Below are positions 32,893 through 41,858 of a DNA stretch of 64,000 nucleotides, in pieces. The notes below the pieces were generated by a model. It was not told where the DNA came from and did not search any database. It worked only from the letters and a program-made list of their open reading frames with translations. Positions within the stretch are counted from its first letter, which is position 1. Each line of letters begins with the position of its first letter. The stretch is from an uncultured Oscillibacter sp. (GTDB lineage: Bacteria > Bacillota > Clostridia > Oscillospirales > Oscillospiraceae): contig CAMBKF010000004.1 of the NCBI GenBank assembly GCA_945868085.1, positions 30,679-94,678 on the forward strand, given 5' to 3'. Both the position numbers and the translations under genes were made by a program.

Positions 32893-34950
32893 ATGCGGAA
32901 TATCTGGATGGTTTTTAAGACCGACGTCAAAACGTTGAGCAAATGCTTTTTTGCCTGCGCAGTGGTGGTAGGCATTGTGCTGCTGCCCAGCCTGTATGCG
33001 TGGCTGAACATTTACTCCAACTGGGATCCCTACGGCAACACCGGTGGGATCTCCATCGCCGTGGCATCCCTGGACCAGGGCTATACCGACGAGGACGGCG
33101 TATACACCAACAAGGGCGACGACGTGGTAGCGGACCTGCGGGAGGCCACCAGCATCAACTGGGTGGTGGCGGACAGCGAGGAAGCGGCCCGCCAGGGCGT
33201 GTATGCCGGGGATTACTACGCCGCAGTAGTCATTGACAAAGACTTCACCTATAAGATGTTCCACATGCTGACGGAATGGACCGGCAAGCCCGCCATCACC
33301 TACTACGAAAACGCCAAGAAGAACGCCGTGGCCACCAAGATCACCGATACCGCAGTGGAGAGTCTGAAGCGTACCATTAATGAGAACTATCTGGAGGTGG
33401 TCATTGGCCGGACCATGACTCAAGCCAACCTGCTGGCCGCCGACCTGACGGAGGATGATCCCGAGGCGGCGGTGAAGGGCCTGTTCTACCAGGCCAAGGA
33501 TCTGCTGGCGGGCTGCCAGGCCACCATGGACGCCTTTGAAGCGGCAGGCCAGGGCGGCGCGGCAGATTATGACTCAGGCAAGCTGGCGCAGGCCATCGAG
33601 GACATCAACAGCAATCTGCCTGATGCCAGCAAATTACAGCAGACCGCGGCAGAGCTTGACCGGATGATCTATACGGCGCTGCAAAAGGCGCAGCGGGCTC
33701 TAGATCAGTTCCAGCAGGCCGCAGCCGATGAAAACGGCCTGCTGGAGGCCCGCAAGGCCATTGAAGAAGCCGCTGCCGCTATGGGCCAGCTGGGTGACCG
33801 GCTGACAGCCTGGGCGGACCGGCTGGAGCAGCATCTGGTGGGTCATGCGGCCGCCAAACTGACCCGGGACATTGCCGCCAAATGCTATGAACTCCAGAAC
33901 CGTCTGGCGGCGCTGCCCGACCAAACGGATCTTCAGACCGCCATCGGCGACTGCAAAAATATCATCGCCGCCATGGGCAATATGGCCGGGAAGCTGACGC
34001 CCACCGCCGACGAGCTGCGCCAGGAGCTGGAGAACGTTATGGGGCAGGTCTCCCGCACTATGGAGGGCGTGAAGGGGCTGGGCGATGATGCCCGTGCCGT
34101 CCGCGACGCCCTGGCCGACACAGCGCTGGCCATGGACGAGACCATCGCGCTGCTGCGCCCCGCCGCCGACAGGCTGGCCCAGTCGGTGTCAGAGACCATT
34201 GACAAGCTGCAGGGGCTGACATCCGACGAATATATGAATGTCCTGCTGAATATTCTCGGCGGCGACCCGGAGGAATACGGCCGGTATTTCTCCCAGATGG
34301 TGCAGACCACCGTGACCCCCATCTACCCCATCGAAAACTACGGCTCAGCCATGGCCCCCTTCTATACGGTGCTGGCCATCTGGGTGGGCGGCGTGATACT
34401 GGTGTCCATCATCAAGCCCCACGCCCGGCCGGACGGCCTTATTGCCCCCAAGCCCCGAGAGCTGTATTTCGGCCGGTACATCCTGTTCTTCCTGCTGAGC
34501 CAGATCCAGGCGGCGATCATTATCACCGGCGACCTGCTCCTGCTGAAGATCCAATGCCTGCATCCGGGGCTCCTGTATCTGGCCGGCTCACTGACGGCCC
34601 TGACCTTCAGCCTGCTGATCTACTCGCTGGTTCTCTCCTTCGGTGATGTGGGCAAGGCCATTGTGGTAGTGGTCATGGTACTGCAGATCGCAGGCTCCTC
34701 CGGCACATTCCCCATTGAGCTGCTGCCGCAGGTCTATCAGAAAATCTATCGTTTCTTCCCCTTCCCCTACGCCATCGACGCCATGCGCGAGTGCATCTGC
34801 GGCCTGTATGGCGGCTACTACGCAGAACAGCTGGCGTACCTGCTGCTGTTTGCCGCCGCCGCGCTGATCATCGGTCTCCTGATACGGCGGCCCTTCATGG
34901 GACTGAATCACTTTGTGGAAGATAAGCTGGAAGAAACAGAACTGCTTTAA
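32893..34950 (+). CDS. YhgE/Pip-type membrane protein (copy 1)
   Basis: A 685-residue protein with one N-terminal transmembrane helix (about residues 18-37) followed by LPSLYAWLNIYSNWDPYGNT, the YhgE/Pip signature. A long extracytoplasmic region rich in Ala/Leu heptads (about 180-460, likely coiled coil) follows, then about five C-terminal helices of the ABC-2 permease type. Relatives include phage infection protein Pip, YhgE and the EsaA component of type VII secretion. No EssC, WXG100 or ATPase gene is nearby, so a secretion role is not supported. AGGAGG precedes the ATG. It is first in a three-gene operon with a paralogue. Confidence 0.88.
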   Translation: MRNIWMVFKTDVKTLSKCFFACAVVVGIVLLPSLYAWLNIYSNWDPYGNTGGISIAVASLDQGYTDEDGVYTNKGDDVVADLREATSINWVVADSEEAARQGVYAGDYYAAVVIDKDFTYKMFHMLTEWTGKPAITYYENAKKNAVATKITDTAVESLKRTINENYLEVVIGRTMTQANLLAADLTEDDPEAAVKGLFYQAKDLLAGCQATMDAFEAAGQGGAADYDSGKLAQAIEDINSNLPDASKLQQTAAELDRMIYTALQKAQRALDQFQQAAADENGLLEARKAIEEAAAAMGQLGDRLTAWADRLEQHLVGHAAAKLTRDIAAKCYELQNRLAALPDQTDLQTAIGDCKNIIAAMGNMAGKLTPTADELRQELENVMGQVSRTMEGVKGLGDDARAVRDALADTALAMDETIALLRPAADRLAQSVSETIDKLQGLTSDEYMNVLLNILGGDPEEYGRYFSQMVQTTVTPIYPIENYGSAMAPFYTVLAIWVGGVILVSIIKPHARPDGLIAPKPRELYFGRYILFFLLSQIQAAIIITGDLLLLKIQCLHPGLLYLAGSLTALTFSLLIYSLVLSFGDVGKAIVVVVMVLQIAGSSGTFPIELLPQVYQKIYRFFPFPYAIDAMRECICGLYGGYYAEQLAYLLLFAAAALIIGLLIRRPFMGLNHFVEDKLEETELL

Positions 34951-34966
34951 GGAGGTGGCCGGATTT

Positions 34967-35599
34967 ATGACAACAGAAGAGAAATACCATCAGCTGTACG
35001 ACCGGCTGCTGGAGGAAGTAGCAACCTTGCACCAGAGCAATCAGCGCCGCATCCGTGTGGGCATGCGCGCTTTAGTAGTCGTGACGCTGGGCTTGATGCT
35101 GCTGATGTTTCTGGCAGAGGGCAACAAGGTGTTCACGCTGATCCTGTGGATCCTGTCCATGTTTGCTCTGGCAGCGTATCTCATCTGCGTGGAATATATG
35201 GACTATGAACTGCAAAAGAAGCTGCGGGACATCACCCAGGAGGAACAGACCACCCTGGGCCAGCTGGTCGCCCTGCCCCAGCTAAGCCGCACCACCCTTC
35301 TGCCCCAGCTGCTGAAGCGGAAGGGCGATGCATTGGCCGAAGACGCCGCGCAGGAGCCCGGGACGCCCCCCGCCGAAAGCAATAGCTGCGCCGTCACTCC
35401 GCCCATGCCGGAGCAGAACGCTCAGCCTGCGGCGGATGAGCCGGTATCCGCTCCATTGAACATGGATACTATTCTCCAATCCGATCCCCAAAAGATCGCC
35501 GCCGATCTGGCGCAGCTGGCTCAGGCGCTGCAGGCTCTGTCATCCGACCTGGCACAGCAGACGCCGCAGAAGCCTTCCCGGAAGGAGGTGGAGCAGTGA
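34967..35599 (+). CDS. Two-helix membrane protein between the YhgE paralogues
   Basis: A 210-residue protein: N-terminal amphipathic helix (about 1-28), two adjacent transmembrane helices (about 33-50 and 55-74), a charged cytoplasmic helix and a Pro/Gln-rich, disordered C-terminal tail ending in a short Ala/Gln/Leu helix (DLAQLAQALQALSSDLAQQ). No known domain is recognised. The start at 34967 has AAGGAGG upstream. It overlaps the next gene as GTGA. Its position suggests it is an accessory subunit that couples the two large membrane proteins. Confidence 0.7.
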   Translation: MTTEEKYHQLYDRLLEEVATLHQSNQRRIRVGMRALVVVTLGLMLLMFLAEGNKVFTLILWILSMFALAAYLICVEYMDYELQKKLRDITQEEQTTLGQLVALPQLSRTTLLPQLLKRKGDALAEDAAQEPGTPPAESNSCAVTPPMPEQNAQPAADEPVSAPLNMDTILQSDPQKIAADLAQLAQALQALSSDLAQQTPQKPSRKEVEQ

Positions 35600-37674
35600 T
35601 CAAGCGCATATGGAGCATTTTTCGGGCCGACTGGCAGCGGTTAACTGCCAGCGTGGTGGCCGTGGTGGTCATGCTGGGCCTGTGTCTGGTGCCGTGCCTG
35701 TACGCATGGTTCAACATCCTCTCCAACTGGGACCCCTACGGCCCCGCCTCCACCGGCAACATCAAGGTGGCCGTGGCCAGCGAGGACGAGGGCTGCGAGA
35801 TCCTGGGCCTGCACCTGAACATCGGCCAGCTGGTAATGGAAGGGCTTCAGTCCAACGACCAGATGGGCTGGGTCTTCCTGGAGGATCAGCAGACGGCGTT
35901 GGACGGCGTATATGCCGGTGACTACTATGCGGCTTTGGTGGTGCCGGAGGACTTCACCAGCGACTTCGTCAGCCTGCTGGACGGCGAACTGGAGCACCCT
36001 AAGATCCAGTATTTTGAAAACGAAAAGAAGAATGCCATCGCCCCCAAGATCACCGGCAAGGCAAAAACTGCCGTGCAGGAGCAGATCAACAATACCATTA
36101 TTGAAAAGGTGGCCGGGGCGCTGACCACCGCCGGCTCCGTATTCCGGGCCATGGGGCTGGACGGCGAGGACATTGCCAACGGTCTCATTGCGAAACTGCA
36201 GGATGCCCAATACCAGATGGATCAGCTCAACCAAACATTGGCTTCGCTGGATACCGTCATGAACAATGCCGATAGCCTGTTAACGGCTGCGGCCATCACC
36301 GTGGATGACGTCAACGGCGTGCTGGTGGATGCCGCCCACACCGCCGGCGGCACCATCGGCACCGGCTCGGATATTTCCGGCAGCGCCTCCGGCGATGCCA
36401 TAGCGGTGCTGGATGCCATTGATAAAAGCCTTGCGGATCTGGAGAATAAGCTGCGCCGGTGGGGCACCGCCGAAGATCCCACCCTTTTGCAGCAGCAGAT
36501 CATTCGCCAGATCGATGATGTGACAGCCCGTCTGCAGAAGCTGAAGGACAAAGTGCCTGCCCTGGCGGACAGGATCGACGCAGCCGATGAAAAGCTGGCC
36601 GCGCTGCGGGACAGCGTGACCAGCGGGGACGAGCTTGGCATTAAGGAACAGCTGCTGGATCAGTCGGCGCAGGTCCGGCAGATCATCCGGGCGGCAGCCC
36701 TGCAATGCAATCAGGACGTCAACGATTTCATTCACGATAAAAACGACAAGGCGCTGGCCGCACTGCGTTCTGTGCAGGAGCTTCTGCAAAGCGGCGCCGG
36801 GAAGCTGGGCAGTCTGTCCGGTACGCTGGACGGCTACGCCGCCGCCATGGAGCAGTCGCAGTCCACCCTGGCGGCAGCTGCCACACTGGCCGGCACCGTG
36901 TCCGGCTATCTGGCGGACATGGAGGCGAATGTGCGCCGCATCACTGACAGCGCCGCCTTCCGGGAGTTCATGAGCATGCTGGAAAACAACCCCGATGGCA
37001 TTACCGACTATTTGGCCTCGCCCGTACAGCTGAACACCGAGATCGCCTATGAGATCGGCGATTATGGCTCCGCCATGTCTCCCTACTACATTATGCTGGC
37101 GCTGTTCGTCGGCTCGCTGCTGGCGGCGGTGATGATCAAAGTACCGGTGACCCAGCCGCAGTTTTCGGGTTATCGGGCTGTGGAGCGGTACTTCGGCCGC
37201 TTCGCGCTGTTTTTCCTTGTGGGAATGGCGCAGGCACTGGTGACTGCCTTCGGCTGCCTGTATTTCGTGGGCATACAGTGTGTGGAGCCGGCCCGCTTTG
37301 TGCTGGCCTGCTGCCTCTGCTCGCTGAACTTCGCCATGATGAACTTCGGCCTGGTCTATGCGCTGGACAATGTGGGCATGGCGGCCGCCGTCATCATCAT
37401 GGTGATCCAGGTGGCCGGTTCCGGCGGCTCCTATCCCATCCACGTGCTGCCCATGCTGTTTCAGAAGCTGTATTTCCTCATGCCGTTCCACTACGGCATG
37501 GATATGATCCGCGAGACCATCGGCGGCATGTATGGCCATACTTATCGCAATTGTGCCCTGATTTTGCTGGGCATGTGCGTGTTCTTCACCATATTCGGCC
37601 TGCTGGTGTACTATCCGGCCCGAAAGCTGAACGCCGCCATTGCCAAGAGCAAGGAGCGCTCCGGCATTATGTAA
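35596..37674 (+). CDS. YhgE/Pip-type membrane protein (copy 2)
   Basis: A 692-residue paralogue of the 685-residue protein with the same layout: N-terminal helix, CLYAWFNILSNWDPYGPAST signature, a long helical extracytoplasmic segment with Asp/Ala heptads, and five to six C-terminal helices (from about residue 505) with GSGGSYPIHVLP, matching GSSGTFPIELLP in copy 1. The start codon is GTG at 35596, overlapping the stop of the middle gene, with GGAGGTGGAGCA as ribosome binding site. Two non-identical copies in one operon suggest a heteromeric envelope complex. Confidence 0.88.
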   Translation: MIKRIWSIFRADWQRLTASVVAVVVMLGLCLVPCLYAWFNILSNWDPYGPASTGNIKVAVASEDEGCEILGLHLNIGQLVMEGLQSNDQMGWVFLEDQQTALDGVYAGDYYAALVVPEDFTSDFVSLLDGELEHPKIQYFENEKKNAIAPKITGKAKTAVQEQINNTIIEKVAGALTTAGSVFRAMGLDGEDIANGLIAKLQDAQYQMDQLNQTLASLDTVMNNADSLLTAAAITVDDVNGVLVDAAHTAGGTIGTGSDISGSASGDAIAVLDAIDKSLADLENKLRRWGTAEDPTLLQQQIIRQIDDVTARLQKLKDKVPALADRIDAADEKLAALRDSVTSGDELGIKEQLLDQSAQVRQIIRAAALQCNQDVNDFIHDKNDKALAALRSVQELLQSGAGKLGSLSGTLDGYAAAMEQSQSTLAAAATLAGTVSGYLADMEANVRRITDSAAFREFMSMLENNPDGITDYLASPVQLNTEIAYEIGDYGSAMSPYYIMLALFVGSLLAAVMIKVPVTQPQFSGYRAVERYFGRFALFFLVGMAQALVTAFGCLYFVGIQCVEPARFVLACCLCSLNFAMMNFGLVYALDNVGMAAAVIIMVIQVAGSGGSYPIHVLPMLFQKLYFLMPFHYGMDMIRETIGGMYGHTYRNCALILLGMCVFFTIFGLLVYYPARKLNAAIAKSKERSGIM

Positions 37675-37717
37675 CGGCCGGCAGCCCCTCCCAACATAAG
37701 CCACCGGTTTCCGCTTT

Positions 37718-37756
37718 AAAAATGCGCACCTGCTGAATCAGCAGGTGCGCATTTTT
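37718..37756. terminator. Bidirectional terminator
   Basis: AAAAATGCGCACCTGCTG (37718-37735) and its complement (37739-37756) form an 18-bp stem with A- and T-runs on both sides, serving the convergent YhgE operon and phzF. Confidence 0.92.
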
Positions 37757-37770
37757 GCCGTTTTGTGATT

Positions 37771-38664
37771 TTACAGCTCGATCTCGCCTTGCACCAGGGT
37801 AACGGCCGGGCCGCCCACCTTGACAAAAGGCTGGCCATCCCTCAGGGTGACCTGAGCGGAGATCATGGACGGGCGCCCCATTTTCTCGCCCTGTACCACG
37901 GTATACACCTTGTCCGCCCGGACAAGGCCATGCTGATACAGGTAATAGACCAGTGCGCCGTTGGAGGTGCCGGTGGCGGCTTCCTCATCGATGTCATACA
38001 GGGGGGCGAAGTTTCTGGCGTGGATTATGCCGTCGGCGGTGTTGACGGTAAAAGCGTGAACACCCACCACATTGTACTTGCGGGACAGCTCCGTCAGCGC
38101 CGGGAAGTCGGGGGCGATCTGCTCCAAGGCGGCCTCGTCGGCCACGGGCATCATGATGTCCGTCAGCCCGGTGGATACCTTCTGCGGCAGGAGCGTCAGC
38201 TCTGCCTTTTCCGCCACAGCGCCCTGGCCATGGGCGTTGAGGCCCATGATCCGGTACAGCTCCTCCAGCTGCGCCGGCGTATCCAGGCACTCGAAGGCCT
38301 GAGGCTTTGCCATATCCATGAGGATGGCGTCCTTGCCCACTACGATCTCCAGGGTGCCGGAGAGGGTCTCGTCGATGTATGTGCCGCCCTCGGACACCAG
38401 GCCAAAGGCGCGCAAGGCGTGGAAGCTGCCAATGGTGGCGTGGCCGCACAGTTCCACCTCCGCCGCGGGGGTGAAATAACGGATCTGAAAGCGCTTCCCG
38501 CCCAGGGGCTTAATGAACGCAGTCTCGGAGTAGCGCAGCTCCGCCGCCGTTTTTCGCATGGTCTCGTCGGCGGGGAAATCCGCCCCCTCCGGCAGCAGCA
38601 CAACGCCCGCGGGGTTGCCGCCGAATGCCTGCGTGGTGAATGCGTCTACGATTTGAAACTTCAT
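37771..38664 (-). CDS. PhzF-family epimerase/isomerase
   Basis: A 297-residue protein of the PhzF/diaminopimelate-epimerase-like fold. It has QAFGGNPAGVVLL, the catalytic Glu in RYSETAF (E47), ELCGHATIGSFHAL in the first half and EEAATGTSNGALVYYL in the second, the two phosphate/substrate loops of the family. The catalytic pair of diaminopimelate epimerase (Cys/Cys) is not used in PhzF. The natural substrate of most members is unknown. The start at 38664 is 3 bp after the stop of a 31-codon open frame carrying its ribosome binding site, so translation may be coupled. Confidence 0.88.
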   Translation of the reverse strand: MKFQIVDAFTTQAFGGNPAGVVLLPEGADFPADETMRKTAAELRYSETAFIKPLGGKRFQIRYFTPAAEVELCGHATIGSFHALRAFGLVSEGGTYIDETLSGTLEIVVGKDAILMDMAKPQAFECLDTPAQLEELYRIMGLNAHGQGAVAEKAELTLLPQKVSTGLTDIMMPVADEAALEQIAPDFPALTELSRKYNVVGVHAFTVNTADGIIHARNFAPLYDIDEEAATGTSNGALVYYLYQHGLVRADKVYTVVQGEKMGRPSMISAQVTLRDGQPFVKVGGPAVTLVQGEIEL

Positions 38665-38667
38665 CGC

Positions 38668-38763
38668 TTATTCTCCCTTCAGAAACTCGAACCATGTGCC
38701 AAGGCCCTGTGCCTCCGCTGTTTCATGCACCTTTACGGCAGTCACATTGCCCCAAATGGCCAT
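38668..38763 (-). CDS. 31-codon open frame directly upstream of phzF
   Basis: ATG at 38763 opens MAIWGNVTAVKVHETAEAQG and 11 more residues, ending in TAA three bases before the phzF ATG. Its last codons contain the phzF ribosome binding site (AAGGGAG). The sequence looks protein-like (amphipathic, ending GTWFEFLKGE), and the frame stays open about 12 codons upstream. It could be a coupled small protein or leader, or the C-terminal remnant of a decayed gene. A TTGCTT/TATAAT promoter pair lies just upstream. Confidence 0.35.
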   Translation of the reverse strand: MAIWGNVTAVKVHETAEAQGLGTWFEFLKGE

Positions 38764-38811
38764 CCCGATGGTGTCGAAAATGGGGCTCTTCTGCTGCCCA
38801 CAGGTACTATT

Positions 38812-38840
38812 ATAATACGCAGGCGATGCAAAAGCAACGG
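38812..38840 (-). promoter_or_regulatory. Promoter of the phzF unit
   Basis: On the minus strand TTGCTT and TATAAT (about 38817-38812) are spaced 17 bp, about 50 bp before the 31-codon frame. It supports transcription of phzF separately from the upstream redox operon. Confidence 0.55.
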
Positions 38841-38911
38841 CATTCGTGGGGCCATAAGCGGCAGATAGAGCCGCACCATAAGCCGGTATGAGAGTAAGTG
38901 CAGCGTTTTTA

Positions 38912-39748
38912 TCACGCCTCCGCTCCCGGTTTCAGCGGGCCGTAGAAGTAGCTGGCTGTCGCGCCGCCGTCGACGAGGAAGGTGGAGCCGCTGATAAAGG
39001 CACCCTTGTCGCTCATGAGGAGTTCTGCCACATTGGCCACCTCGTCCGCCGTGCCGGGGCGGCCTGCGGGGCATTTGGCAAACATGTTCTTATAGAAATC
39101 TCCCCGAGGTCCATTGAACTCGTCCAGTGCCAGGGGTGTGACGATGATACCGGGGGCAATGTCATTGAGCCGCGCGCCCCGTTTGCCCCACTCCACCGCC
39201 TGGGCCATGACCCGCCTTTCGTTGCAGCGCTTGGCCATCTGGTAGGCATGGAGCGTATCCCGGATGTTCTCCGGCTGCAGGAAGTCCAGCGCCAGGAGTT
39301 CTTCCGTGGGAGTGGTTGCCAGCAGCAGATCCTGCTCTGCCGTCAGGGCAGGCATACGCCAGCCGGACTGGCTGGAGATGGTGACACCCACGCCGCCCTC
39401 GGCAATGACCTTACCCACCTCCTCCAGCAGCACCGCCGTGCCGTAGAGGTCCACCTTCAAAATTGCCTCAACGGGCGCCTGACTGGGAGAAACGCCTGCG
39501 GCGTTCACCAGCATCTGGATGGGACCGCACTTCTGCCCCTCGGCGATCAATGCCCGGATAGATTCCCGGCTGGAAAGGTCCATTTCCATGGGCACCACAT
39601 CAAAGCCTGCCTCGTTCATGGTTTTGGCAATGGCCTGGGCGTTTTCCATCTTCTTGTCGCCCACAACGATTTTCATGCCCGCACCCATTCGGCGGGCAAT
39701 GGCCATGCCAATTTGCCCGGCGCCGGCCCAAAGCATCACATTTTTCAT
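38912..39748 (-). CDS. Short-chain dehydrogenase/reductase
   Basis: A 278-residue SDR-fold oxidoreductase. The nucleotide motif is GAGQIGMAIARRM, NAAGVSP is the NNAG-type structural motif, SSQSG carries the catalytic Ser, and YQMAK supplies the catalytic Tyr and Lys. A 30-residue insert (GWRMPALTAEQDLLLA TTPTEELLALDFL) precedes the YxxxK, longer than usual. NAD(P)H is the expected cofactor and the substrate is unknown. It overlaps the acetyltransferase stop as ATGA and is the last gene of the MerR-controlled operon. Confidence 0.87.
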   Translation of the reverse strand: MKNVMLWAGAGQIGMAIARRMGAGMKIVVGDKKMENAQAIAKTMNEAGFDVVPMEMDLSSRESIRALIAEGQKCGPIQMLVNAAGVSPSQAPVEAILKVDLYGTAVLLEEVGKVIAEGGVGVTISSQSGWRMPALTAEQDLLLATTPTEELLALDFLQPENIRDTLHAYQMAKRCNERRVMAQAVEWGKRGARLNDIAPGIIVTPLALDEFNGPRGDFYKNMFAKCPAGRPGTADEVANVAELLMSDKGAFISGSTFLVDGGATASYFYGPLKPGAEA

Positions 39749-40299
39749 ATCTCGTCCTCCTTGAATCGTTCTTTATCCAGCATCTTAATGACTTTGGCGG
39801 GATTGCCCACCGCTACGGCGTAGTCCGGCACATCCTTGGTCACAACGGAAGCCGCACCCACCACGGCGTGGCGTCCCGCCCGCACACCGGGCAGCACCGT
39901 TGCACCCGCGCCGACCCACGCATAGTCACCGATCTCCACCGGCTTGCAGGTCAGCACGTCCAGATCATAGGGATCATGATTGTTGGAGATCAGCTGGACG
40001 TTGGCGGCAATGCGGGCATGATCGCCGATGGTGATGCCGCCCCGGGCCATGGCCAGCAGGTTAGAATTGACGAAAACACCTTTGCCGATCTTCATCATCT
40101 CCAGTGCCGCGCCGCTCAGCGGCGGCGCAATGGTGCTGCCCTCGCCCAGGTTGTCGCCCAGCAGCTCTCGGAGCAGGGCGTTGTATTCCTCCGAAAACGG
40201 CAGCGTGTGGTTTAGCCGGAACAGCAGCTGCGCCGAGCGCTGCCGCTGAACGCTGTGCGGGACGGTACGCAGGTCTACCCGAATCTCCTCACAGTTCAT
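39745..40299 (-). CDS. Maltose/galactoside O-acetyltransferase family protein
   Basis: A 184-residue left-handed beta-helix acetyltransferase (hexapeptide repeats in GGITIGDHARIAANVQLISN, then HDPYDLD). Cys and aromatic residues follow, and the C-terminus is GAGATVLPGVRAGRHAVVGA then NPAKVIKML. The catalytic His lies in SNNHDPYD. The layout is that of LacA/Maa/NodL enzymes, which transfer acetyl from acetyl-CoA to sugar hydroxyls. The start at 40299 has GGGGAGG upstream and overlaps the flavodoxin stop by 11 bp. It is part of the redox operon. Confidence 0.88.
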   Translation of the reverse strand: MNCEEIRVDLRTVPHSVQRQRSAQLLFRLNHTLPFSEEYNALLRELLGDNLGEGSTIAPPLSGAALEMMKIGKGVFVNSNLLAMARGGITIGDHARIAANVQLISNNHDPYDLDVLTCKPVEIGDYAWVGAGATVLPGVRAGRHAVVGAASVVTKDVPDYAVAVGNPAKVIKMLDKERFKEDEI

Positions 40300-40813
40300 T
40301 TTTCCGAACCTCCCCGACCCATTTTTCCAGCGCGGTCTTTGCCCCGTCCACGCTGCTGCCGTGGATGGCAAGGCCCCCGGTAACGACCGCGCCCGGCGCG
40401 GCCTGCCGAATGTCCTGCACCGTTCCGGAAAGCCCGCTGCCCTCGTGGGTGCAGAAGGGGTGGATGGTCTTGCCGGTGAGATCGTAATGCTCCAGAAATG
40501 TATAGACCGCCATGGGCATGGTGCCGCAGTAGTTGGGATAGCCCAGGTAGATCTCGTCATAGGCGTCCAGCGATCCCGGCAGATCCCGCACAGCCGGGCG
40601 GGCATTTCCCTGCCAATCCGCCTTGGCCTGCTCCACACAGGTCCGGTAATCATCGGAATAGGGCTGCGCCTGCCGGATCCGATACAGCTTGCCGCCGGTC
40701 AGGCCGGCCAGCATCTCAGCCGCCTTCTCGGTGTTGCCCACGGAAACGCGGCGGTATGCACCGCCAAAATAGTTCTCTCCCGCACGGGAGTAAAATGCAA
40801 TTAAAATCGCCAT
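40289..40813 (-). CDS. Flavodoxin family protein
   Basis: A 174-residue flavodoxin_4-type protein. The FMN phosphate loop is AFYSRAGENYFGG then VGNTEKAAEML, and LGYPNYCGTMPMAVYTFLE corresponds to the isoalloxazine loop. It probably serves as an FMN electron carrier or quinone-type reductase. The start at 40813 has AAAAAGGAGAA upstream; the longer upstream frame lacks a site. It follows the aldo/keto reductase gene by 52 bp and overlaps the acetyltransferase gene, so it is a member of the MerR-controlled operon. Confidence 0.9.
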   Translation of the reverse strand: MAILIAFYSRAGENYFGGAYRRVSVGNTEKAAEMLAGLTGGKLYRIRQAQPYSDDYRTCVEQAKADWQGNARPAVRDLPGSLDAYDEIYLGYPNYCGTMPMAVYTFLEHYDLTGKTIHPFCTHEGSGLSGTVQDIRQAAPGAVVTGGLAIHGSSVDGAKTALEKWVGEVRKNEL

Positions 40814-40865
40814 GGTCGTTCTCCTTTTTGCATTATGGATGGTTCTGCCGCGGCCGGGTTGGGCC

Positions 40866-41753
40866 TCACCAGCCTTTTTTCTCCTTGGTGCAGTCGTGAT
40901 TTTTCTTTCGCTCCTCCACCATTTTGCCAAACCATTCTACCATAGCCGGATCATAGTGGGAGAAAAACGCGCTCGTTTTCGTATCCAGGGCGGCGATTCT
41001 CTCCATATCGTTTTCCGAGAGCGTGAAGTCGAATACATTCAGATTTTCCTGCATCCGCTCCATGTGAGTGGATTTCGGGATGACCACCACCCCCCGCTGC
41101 AGGTGCCAGCGGAGAATGACCTGTGCCGCACTCTTGCCGTACTTTGCGCCGATCTCATGCAGCACGGGGTTTTGGAACATACCGCCCCGGCCCTCGCCGA
41201 AGGGCGCCCACGCCTCGATCTGGACGCCGTATTTGTCCATCCATTTCTTGGCCTCCGCCTGCTGGTTGAAGGGATGGGTCTCCACCTGATTGACCATGGG
41301 CCGAATGCGGGCAAAGGAGCAGATATCCACCAGCCGGTCGGGATAAAAATTGGAAACGCCGATGGCGCGAATGCTGCCGGCTTCATACAACTCCTCCAGC
41401 GCCCGCCATGCGCCGTAATAATCGGAAAACGGCTGGTGCAGCAGGCACAGGTCGAGGTAATCGGTGCGGAGCTTTTGCATGGACTCCAGCACAGACTTCT
41501 TGGCTTCCTCGTAGCCATAATGCTCCACCCAGACCTTTGTAGTCAGAAAAATGTCCTTGCGGTCGAGGCCCGATTTTTCGATGGCCGCACCCACCTGCTC
41601 CTCGTTGAAGTAGCTCTGCGCCGTATCGATGGCCCGGTAGCCGACGTTCAGCGCATCCAGCACGCAGCGCTCGCACTCGTCCTGTGTGACCTGATAGACG
41701 CCATAGCCGAGCTGCGGCATTTTTACGCCATTTCGTAACGTGACATATTCCAT
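40866..41753 (-). CDS. Aldo/keto reductase
   Basis: A 295-residue AKR with the catalytic tetrad in RAIDTAQSYFNEE (Asp, Tyr), LTTKVW (Lys) and LLHQPFSDYY (His). IGVSNFYPDRL and VVIPKSTHMERMQENL form the cofactor region for NADPH. It would reduce aldehydes or ketones such as methylglyoxal. It is the first gene of the minus-strand redox operon, divergent from a MerR regulator, with an operator-like dyad inside a 19-bp promoter spacer. AGGAGG precedes the ATG. Confidence 0.92.
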   Translation of the reverse strand: MEYVTLRNGVKMPQLGYGVYQVTQDECERCVLDALNVGYRAIDTAQSYFNEEQVGAAIEKSGLDRKDIFLTTKVWVEHYGYEEAKKSVLESMQKLRTDYLDLCLLHQPFSDYYGAWRALEELYEAGSIRAIGVSNFYPDRLVDICSFARIRPMVNQVETHPFNQQAEAKKWMDKYGVQIEAWAPFGEGRGGMFQNPVLHEIGAKYGKSAAQVILRWHLQRGVVVIPKSTHMERMQENLNVFDFTLSENDMERIAALDTKTSAFFSHYDPAMVEWFGKMVEERKKNHDCTKEKKGW

Positions 41754-41795
41754 AGCAAAAGCCTCCTGTTGATTTGAATTTTATTCTGTGCTATT

Positions 41796-41826
41796 ATGGT
41801 AGCACCCGGTAGTTGCTACCGGTCAA
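41796..41826 (-). promoter_or_regulatory. MerR-type promoter/operator of the redox operon
   Basis: On the minus strand TTGACC (41826-41821) and TACCAT (41801-41796) are 19 bp apart. The spacer is occupied by an inverted repeat GGTAGCA/TGCTACC (arms 41814-41820 and 41798-41804, 9-bp gap). Over-long 19-bp spacers with a central dyad are the hallmark of MerR-family-activated promoters, and the divergent gene encodes a MerR protein. Confidence 0.7.
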
Positions 41827-41858
41827 GAGCTTTTTTTCAAAAACAGGAGGATTTTTTT

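Noticed and set aside
32893-37674. Type VII secretion locus based on EsaA-like YhgE proteins
   Set aside because: No EssC-type ATPase, WXG100 substrate or LXG toxin is present in the window.
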